From Pseudomonadota bacterium (lineage in GTDB: Bacteria > Pseudomonadota > Gammaproteobacteria > Burkholderiales > Burkholderiaceae_C), in NCBI GenBank assembly GCA_023435325.1, contig JAEYRT010000172.1:1-11580 (forward strand): a stretch of 11,580 nt of DNA, read 5' to 3'. Below the pieces are notes generated by a model. That model saw only the letters and a list, made by a program, of their open reading frames with translations, had not been told where the DNA came from and did not search any database. A program made the translations under genes and the position numbers. The first letter of the stretch is position 1. Each line of letters begins with the position of its first letter. Shown one piece after another: positions 8,004 through 11,580 of this stretch.

Positions 8004-8144
8004 CTGGAGTTACTCCTGGCGGAGTTAAAAGAAATCTGGGGATGTGGCGAATGCCAGAGTAATCGGCGAGAGCGCAGTACGTCGGTGGCTTGCCAGGGTG
8101 ATCTAGAAACGGCCGCCAATGCTCTGGGCCGTGATCAGGTTTCG

Positions 8145-8153
8145 ATTATGACA
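8145..8153 (-). promoter_or_regulatory. Candidate extended -10 promoter of rho
   Basis: On the - strand TGTCATAAT (complement of 8145-8153) matches an extended -10 element, with five of six bases of TATAAT plus the upstream TG. No good -35 box is seen at 16-18 bases. A start near 8137 would give a leader of about 134 bases to the rho ATG. It shares the string CTGTCAYAAT with the trxA upstream region. Confidence 0.45.
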
Positions 8154-8254
8154 GGAAAAGATTACAAACTGCACACTACTTTTTGTGTCGCTTGGTTTGC
8201 ATGGTGTGCAAGACAGGCTGCCATGGCCTTTTTTGCTTGGACACCAGGTGAAGT

Positions 8255-8282
8255 CCCAGCCTGCATGGAGCAGCAGGCTGGG
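8255..8282 (-). other. GC-rich hairpin after trxA, lacking a U tract
   Basis: A perfect 10-bp inverted repeat (CCCAGCCTGC at 8255-8264, GCAGGCTGGG at 8273-8282) with an 8-base loop begins 15 bp beyond the trxA stop. On the - strand it is followed by ACTTCACCTGG, not by a T run. It is therefore either a 3'-end stabilising or pausing hairpin or a poor intrinsic terminator. Termination here may need Rho itself. Confidence 0.45.
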
Positions 8283-8297
8283 GTGTGCGTCGGTTGC

Positions 8298-8630
8298 TCA
8301 GGCGACGTGCTGGTCGATAAAAGCGGTCAGTTGGGGCTTGGGCATGGCGCCCACTTTGGTGGCCACCAGTTCGCCGTTCTTGAACACCATCAGTGTGGGA
8401 ATGCCGCGGATGCCGAACTTGGCGGGGATTTCGCGGTTTTCGTCCACGTTCATCTTGGCAATGGTGATCTTGCCTTCGTAGGTCTGGGCGACGTCGTCCA
8501 AAATGGGAGCAATCATCTTGCAGGGGCCGCACCATTCGGCCCAGTAGTCAACCAGTACCGTGGTACCGGGCTGCAGCACATCAGCTTCAAAGCTGGCATC
8601 AGTGACGTGCTTGATGAGTTCGCTTGCCAT
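8298..8630 (-). CDS. trxA: Thioredoxin 1 (TrxA)
   Basis: The 110-residue product matches thioredoxin in length and sequence: VDYWAEWCGPCKM with the redox pair C34/C37, the cis-proline loop GIPT (P78) and the C-terminal FKNGELVATKVGAMPK. It is the small cytoplasmic disulfide reductase recycled by thioredoxin reductase. The ATG at 8630 begins MASELIKHVTDASF, as expected for the family, and has AAGGA about 10 bases upstream. The same frame stays open far upstream to base 10415, but that part lies antisense to the flavoprotein gene and has no thioredoxin-like content. rho follows on the same strand about 295 bp downstream. A palindrome and a candidate -10 box lie in its upstream region. Confidence 0.97.
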   Translation of the reverse strand: MASELIKHVTDASFEADVLQPGTTVLVDYWAEWCGPCKMIAPILDDVAQTYEGKITIAKMNVDENREIPAKFGIRGIPTLMVFKNGELVATKVGAMPKPQLTAFIDQHVA

Positions 8631-8696
8631 GAGGTGTTCCTTGTTGTGAATGTTGGGGCGAGTGCGTTCAAGTTCGCACAGAAAAAACTTCCAATA

Positions 8697-8706
8697 ATTG
8701 TGACAG
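8697..8706 (-). promoter_or_regulatory. Candidate -10 region of trxA
   Basis: The - strand reads CTGTCACAAT, an extended -10-like element (TG plus CACAAT) that shares CTGTCAYAAT with the rho upstream region. It would give a leader of roughly 60 bases. No clear -35 box is present, so this is tentative. Confidence 0.3.
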
Positions 8707-8712
8707 AAACCA

Positions 8713-8724
8713 ATGTCCGGACAT
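8713..8724. promoter_or_regulatory. Perfect 12-bp palindrome upstream of trxA, possible operator
   Basis: ATGTCCGGACAT is a perfect palindrome, flanked by a wider, weaker repeat (CCAAT at 8710-8714, ATTGG at 8734-8738). It lies directly upstream of the candidate trxA -10 region in the divergent gap between trxA and the flavoprotein gene. This is a reasonable place for a dimeric regulator to bind; no regulator is identified. Confidence 0.35.
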
Positions 8725-8820
8725 GCCAAATGGATTGGGTCGTGGCGCTTTTGCGCCTCTGAAGGTTGGCAATCGCAAACAGGTTGCAGCACAAGGGCAT
8801 GGCAGGGCATGGGGTAAGGC

Positions 8821-8860
8821 GGGCGCGTTATGCTGCCTGCCCTTCGGGCCGCAAGCGCCC
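8821..8860 (+). other. Nested inverted repeat upstream of the flavoprotein gene
   Basis: GGGCGC (8821-8826) pairs with GCGCCC (8855-8860), and within them GCCC (8839-8842) pairs with GGGC (8846-8849) around TTC. It ends 13 bases before the earliest start codon of the flavoprotein. It could be a leader structure or simply a GC-rich coincidence. Confidence 0.3.
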
Positions 8861-8888
8861 TTGTACTGTGTGAATGATTGGGTTGTAT

Positions 8889-10220
8889 ATGTCTGCTGCC
8901 ATGCTGCCAGCGTTGAAATGTGATGTCGCGATTGTGGGGGCCGGCCCTGCGGGTCTGATGGCGGCAGAAGTCTTGTCGGCCCAGGGCGTGCAGGTGCATG
9001 TGTTTGACGGCAAGGCGTCGGTGGGGCGCAAGTTCTTGCTGGCAGGCAAGGGAGGGCTGAACCTTACGCACTCGGAAGCATTTGCACGTTTTGTCGAGCG
9101 CTATGGCGCGGCGCAACCCATGCTGCAGCCCCTGCTGCAGGACTTTGGTGCTGAACAGTTGCGTGGCTGGGCAGAAGGCCTGGGTATTGGAACGTTTGTC
9201 GGCACGTCGGGCCGAGTGTTTCCCACGGACATGAAGGCTGCCCCTTTGCTGCGTGCATGGCTGGCCCGCTTGCGGGCACAGGGTGTGGTGTTTCACATGC
9301 GCCATCTGTGGAAGGGCTGGAATGCCGAGCAGGCCTTGGTGATGGAAACTCCTGAGGGTGTACGGCCTGTGCAGGTCAAGGCCACCTTGCTGGCGCTGGG
9401 TGGCGGCAGCTGGGCGCGCCTGGGTTCCGATGGCGCCTGGTTGCCCTGGTTGCAGGCCAAGGGCGTGCAGGTGGCGGCACTGCAATCGAGCAATTGCGGC
9501 TTTGATGTGGGGCAGCCCGTTAGCGAAGCTGCCGAGCCTTCGCGCCGTGCTTTCTTTCAGGAACTGGTGGGACGCAAGCCGATGCCCGAAACGGGCTGGA
9601 GTCCTTTGTTGACCGAGCGTTTCGCAGGCGCGCCGCTGAAGTCGGTGGCCATCCGTTTCACGGACAGCCTGGGGCGCAGTTTTGAGCGCCGTGGCGAGTT
9701 CGTGGCAACGGCCACTGGCGTGGAGGGCAGTCTGATCTACGCGCTTTCGAACCTGCTGCGGGATGAGATTTCGCGACACGGCAGCGCCACTTTCGAGCTG
9801 GATCTGCTGCCTGCTTTCTCGGCGGAAAAAGTGCTGCAGGAAGTGCGCCACCCGCGCGGTTCGCGCAGTTTGTCGAATCACCTCAAAGGCCGCTTGGGGC
9901 TGGATGGGGTGAAGCTGGCGCTGCTTTATGAAGTGCTGAGCAAGGAGTCGATGCAGGACCCCGTCAAGCTGGCGCAGGCCATCAAATCCCTGCCCATCAC
10001 CGTAGTGGCCGTGCGCCCCATGGATGAAGCCATCAGCACCGCAGGTGGGGTGATGTGGGCTGCCCTTGATGAGCACTTGATGTGCAAGGCGCTGCCCGGG
10101 GTGTTCTGTGCGGGCGAGATGATTGACTGGGAAGCGCCCACTGGCGGTTATCTGCTGACGGCCTGTTTTGCCACTGGCGTGCGTGCTGCGCGCGGTATTC
10201 ACAGTTTTATCAATAGCTGA
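8889..10220 (+). CDS. HI0933-like/PP4765-type FAD-dependent flavoprotein, function unknown
   Basis: This protein of about 443 residues binds FAD through an N-terminal Rossmann fold, CDVAIVGAGPAGLMAAEVL (GxGxxG). The family signature VGRKFLLAGKGGLNLTHSE follows. A middle glycine motif ALGGGSW and the C-terminal FAD-contact block GVFCAGEMIDWEAPTGGYLLTACFATG complete the pattern. This matches the HI0933-like flavoprotein family, in particular the uncharacterised PP4765 subgroup of proteobacteria; the reaction and substrate are not known. The start is uncertain: ATGs at 8874, 8889 and 8901 are in frame and none has a ribosome binding site. The Rossmann motif sits closest to the family's usual position if 8901 is used. 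It is divergent from trxA and ends just before an inverted repeat. Confidence 0.88.
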   Translation: MSAAMLPALKCDVAIVGAGPAGLMAAEVLSAQGVQVHVFDGKASVGRKFLLAGKGGLNLTHSEAFARFVERYGAAQPMLQPLLQDFGAEQLRGWAEGLGIGTFVGTSGRVFPTDMKAAPLLRAWLARLRAQGVVFHMRHLWKGWNAEQALVMETPEGVRPVQVKATLLALGGGSWARLGSDGAWLPWLQAKGVQVAALQSSNCGFDVGQPVSEAAEPSRRAFFQELVGRKPMPETGWSPLLTERFAGAPLKSVAIRFTDSLGRSFERRGEFVATATGVEGSLIYALSNLLRDEISRHGSATFELDLLPAFSAEKVLQEVRHPRGSRSLSNHLKGRLGLDGVKLALLYEVLSKESMQDPVKLAQAIKSLPITVVAVRPMDEAISTAGGVMWAALDEHLMCKALPGVFCAGEMIDWEAPTGGYLLTACFATGVRAARGIHSFINS

Positions 10221-10310
10221 AAATATAGCTGCAAACGCTTTACTACATTGGTTTTCAGATATAAATGTGTACGAAAACAAGACTGGGCAAGCGTAAACAG
10301 CTATTCTTTT
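10220..10310. repeat. Imperfect inverted repeat with ATAGCTG...CGCTT arms
   Basis: The left arm ATAGCTGCAAACGCTT (10225-10240, preceded by AAAAT) and the right arm (10289-10304, reverse complement ATAGCTGTTTACGCTT) differ at three central positions. They enclose about 48 bases, and the right arm is followed by CTTTT. The left arm begins at the flavoprotein stop codon. The arms resemble AT-rich/AGCGCT repeats I recall between genes in Comamonadaceae. The paired structure followed by T-rich sequence could also terminate the flavoprotein transcript. Confidence 0.55.
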
Positions 10311-10413
10311 AACGCATTCTGTCAATACCTCGTGCGGAAAACGCGCGGAAAAATGTGTCAGCGCGCCCTTGTCCTCTTCAGTGCAGACTTTGCCTGTGCA
10401 TGACAATGCGTGC

Positions 10414-11364
10414 ATGCAAACCAGCCGCGATGTTCTAGAGCGCTTTCAGGCACCGATTTATTTTGCTGCCGTGGCGGTGGCAGCCGTTTTCGCCACAACC
10501 GTGGAGGGCACGCAAAACTGGGAATCAGCGATCAACCCGGCGCTGGCTCTGATGCTCTACGTCACTTTTTTGCAAATGCCCCTGTCAGTGCGGGCCAGTG
10601 CAATCCCATCCATGCGGTTCCTGGTGGCTTTGCTGGTGACCAACTTTGTGGCCATTCCCCTGCTGGTGCTGGCATTGAGTCACTGGCTGCCATCAGACCA
10701 GATGCTGCGTTTTGGCGTGCTGCTGGTGCTGCTGGCGCCATGCATCGATTATGTGGTGACGTTTGCCTACATGGGCAAGGCCGATACGCGGCTGCTGCTG
10801 GCGGCCACGCCTGTCTTGCTGGTGGTGCAGATGCTGTTGCTGCCCTTGTACATGGGCGCGATTCTGGGGCGGGAAGCTGCTGCGCTGGTGCAGCTCCAGC
10901 CGTTTGTGCACGCGTTTGTGTGGCTGATTGTCCTGCCTTTGCTGCTGGCTGCGCTGACGCAGCGATGGGCGGCCCGCACTGCACTGGGCGCACGGCTGCA
11001 GGCAGGCCTGGGGCTGCTGCCCGTACCTGCCACTGCCATGGTGCTGTTCGTGGTGATGGCTGTCGTCGTGCCACAGTTGGATGCCGCTCGGGAGGCGGCC
11101 AAGGCGGTGTTGCCGGTCTACGTGGCCTTTGCGGTGCTGGCGCCGCTCGTGGGGTGGTGGATGGCCAAGGCATTCCGTCTGCCAGCCGAGGCAGGGCGCG
11201 CCGTGGCTTTCAGCGCTGGCACTCGCAATTCCCTGGTGGTGCTGCCGCTGGCATTGGCGGTGCCGGGCGCGCTGCCGGTGCTGCCCGCCGTGATCGTCAC
11301 CCAAACGCTGACAGAGTTGCTCAGCGAATTGGTCTACATCAAGCTGGCGCCCAAGCTGAGGTGA
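10414..11364 (+). CDS. ACR3-like arsenic resistance / bile acid:sodium symporter superfamily permease
   Basis: This is an integral membrane protein of about 316 residues with some 9-10 hydrophobic helices. It shows the superfamily pattern: INPALALMLYVTFLQMPL in helix 2, LLAPCIDYVVTFAYMGKAD in helix 4 with C110, SAGTRNSLVVLPLALA (267-282), and TLTELLSELVYIK near the end with E301/E305. ACR3 arsenite exporters require a helix-4 cysteine and a late-helix glutamate, and both have plausible counterparts here. However, no arsR, arsC or other ars genes lie nearby, so arsenite export is an inference and another anion is possible. I chose the ATG at 10414; in-frame TTG at 10369 and GTG at 10381 would add polar residues. 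No clear ribosome binding site precedes any of them. Confidence 0.82.
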   Translation: MQTSRDVLERFQAPIYFAAVAVAAVFATTVEGTQNWESAINPALALMLYVTFLQMPLSVRASAIPSMRFLVALLVTNFVAIPLLVLALSHWLPSDQMLRFGVLLVLLAPCIDYVVTFAYMGKADTRLLLAATPVLLVVQMLLLPLYMGAILGREAAALVQLQPFVHAFVWLIVLPLLLAALTQRWAARTALGARLQAGLGLLPVPATAMVLFVVMAVVVPQLDAAREAAKAVLPVYVAFAVLAPLVGWWMAKAFRLPAEAGRAVAFSAGTRNSLVVLPLALAVPGALPVLPAVIVTQTLTELLSELVYIKLAPKLR

Positions 11365-11472
11365 TGGGGCTGGTGGATGAGCGGACTTCAGCCAGGGTTG
11401 CCGACTGCCTCGAAAGCAGACGCAAGAATGCCTGTCTCATTCACAGAGAACACGGGGCATCAAGGGGAAGAT

Positions 11473-11506
11473 GGGATGCGCAGTCTTTGATTGCCAAAGA
11501 AATCCC
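11473..11506. other. Compound hairpin between the ACR3-like gene and ffs
   Basis: An outer GGGAT/ATCCC pair (11473-11477, 11502-11506) encloses CTTTG/CAAAG (11485-11489, 11495-11499) with an ATTGC loop. It sits between two convergent genes and could be a weak terminator for either, but no U tract follows on the + strand. The rest of 11365-11511 shows no gene or clear signal. Confidence 0.3.
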
Positions 11507-11511
11507 GTAGA

Positions 11512-11580
11512 GAGGTTGACAAGCCTTACCTCGGCACTGGTTTCACAGTTAGGGCTGCTTGGTTCCCCACCTGACCCGGT
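11512..11580 (-). ncRNA. ffs: Signal recognition particle 4.5S RNA (ffs), 3' half, cut by the window edge
   Basis: The - strand from the edge reads GTCAGGTGGGGAACC then AAGCAGCCC. This is the universally conserved Ffh-binding tip of bacterial SRP RNA: the GUCAGG internal-loop strand, a stem U-GG closed by a GGAA tetraloop, CC-A, then AAGCAGCC. Compared with E. coli 4.5S RNA the CC/GG stem is swapped to GG/CC, a compensatory change that keeps the fold. The following GTGCCGAGGTAAGGCTTGTCAACC aligns with the E. coli 3' strand. The 3' end near 11512 is estimated from the E. coli length; the 5' half lies beyond base 11580. The RNA pairs with Ffh to target membrane proteins. Confidence 0.87.

Noticed and set aside
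8004..8297. Riboswitch or small-protein gene in the rho leader
   Set aside because: No known riboswitch motif and no short frame with a ribosome binding site recognised; only a candidate promoter and a hairpin.
8145..8706. CTGTCA-type strings as Pho boxes controlled by PhoB
   Set aside because: A Pho box needs two CTGTCA-like repeats spaced 11 bases apart; neither site has a second repeat at that distance.
6870..8762. 630-codon open frame on the + strand across rho and trxA
   Set aside because: Antisense to two certain genes; His/Gln/Val-rich shadow translation with no recognisable domain.
8631..10415. Very long open frame on the - strand upstream of, and in frame with, trxA (total 705 codons)
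   Set aside because: It lies antisense to the well-supported flavoprotein gene, its composition is that of an antisense shadow in GC-rich DNA, and trxA has its own start with a ribosome binding site.
11365..11510. Small gene between the ACR3-like permease and ffs
   Set aside because: No start with a ribosome binding site and no recognisable peptide; the open frame here is the out-of-frame extension of a shadow of the permease gene.

Overview
The window looks like ordinary chromosomal DNA from a beta-proteobacterium of the order Burkholderiales, most likely family Comamonadaceae (Comamonas/Delftia/Acidovorax group). I infer this from GC-rich coding sequence, the pst-phoU-phoB-phoR and trxA-rho-rpmE2 gene orders, protein sequences typical of the group, and intergenic repeat arms of the ATAGCTGC...CGCTT type, which I recall from Comamonadaceae genomes. 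The genus is a guess; no 16S or other marker is present.

Layout. Bases 1-2934 (+ strand) are the distal part of a phosphate operon: the last codons of pstB, then phoU, phoB and phoR. It closes with a strong, probably bidirectional terminator at 3001-3031. Bases 3099-6155 (- strand) hold a two-gene operon: a large membrane protein resembling family 39/ArnT-type glycosyltransferases, followed 15 bp later by a MATE-family transporter. Bases 6300-8630 (- strand) are the housekeeping cluster trxA-rho-rpmE2, ending in a textbook terminator at 6300-6333, with candidate promoters in front of each gene. Divergent from trxA, on the + strand, lie a flavoprotein of the HI0933-like/PP4765 type (about 8889-10220) and an ACR3-like arsenic-resistance/bile-acid-symporter family permease (about 10414-11364). 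An imperfect inverted repeat separates these two. The right edge holds the 3' half of the signal recognition particle 4.5S RNA gene (ffs) on the - strand.

How the genes work together. PstB/PhoU/PhoB/PhoR form the phosphate-sensing signalling chain: the Pst transporter senses phosphate, PhoU relays the signal, PhoR is the kinase and PhoB the regulator. TrxA, Rho and ribosomal protein L31 are core redox, transcription-termination and translation components, here each probably with its own promoter. The glycosyltransferase and MATE genes are tightly coupled, but their substrate cannot be read from sequence. The flavoprotein and the ACR3-like permease are separate single-gene units.

I found no phage, insertion sequence, CRISPR array, toxin-antitoxin or defence genes, and no convincing new system. 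The items most worth a second look are the dispersed repeat arms, the orphan glycosyltransferase/MATE pair, a sequence motif shared by the trxA and rho upstream regions, a perfect 12-bp palindrome upstream of trxA, and the uncharacterised flavoprotein with no visible ribosome binding site.
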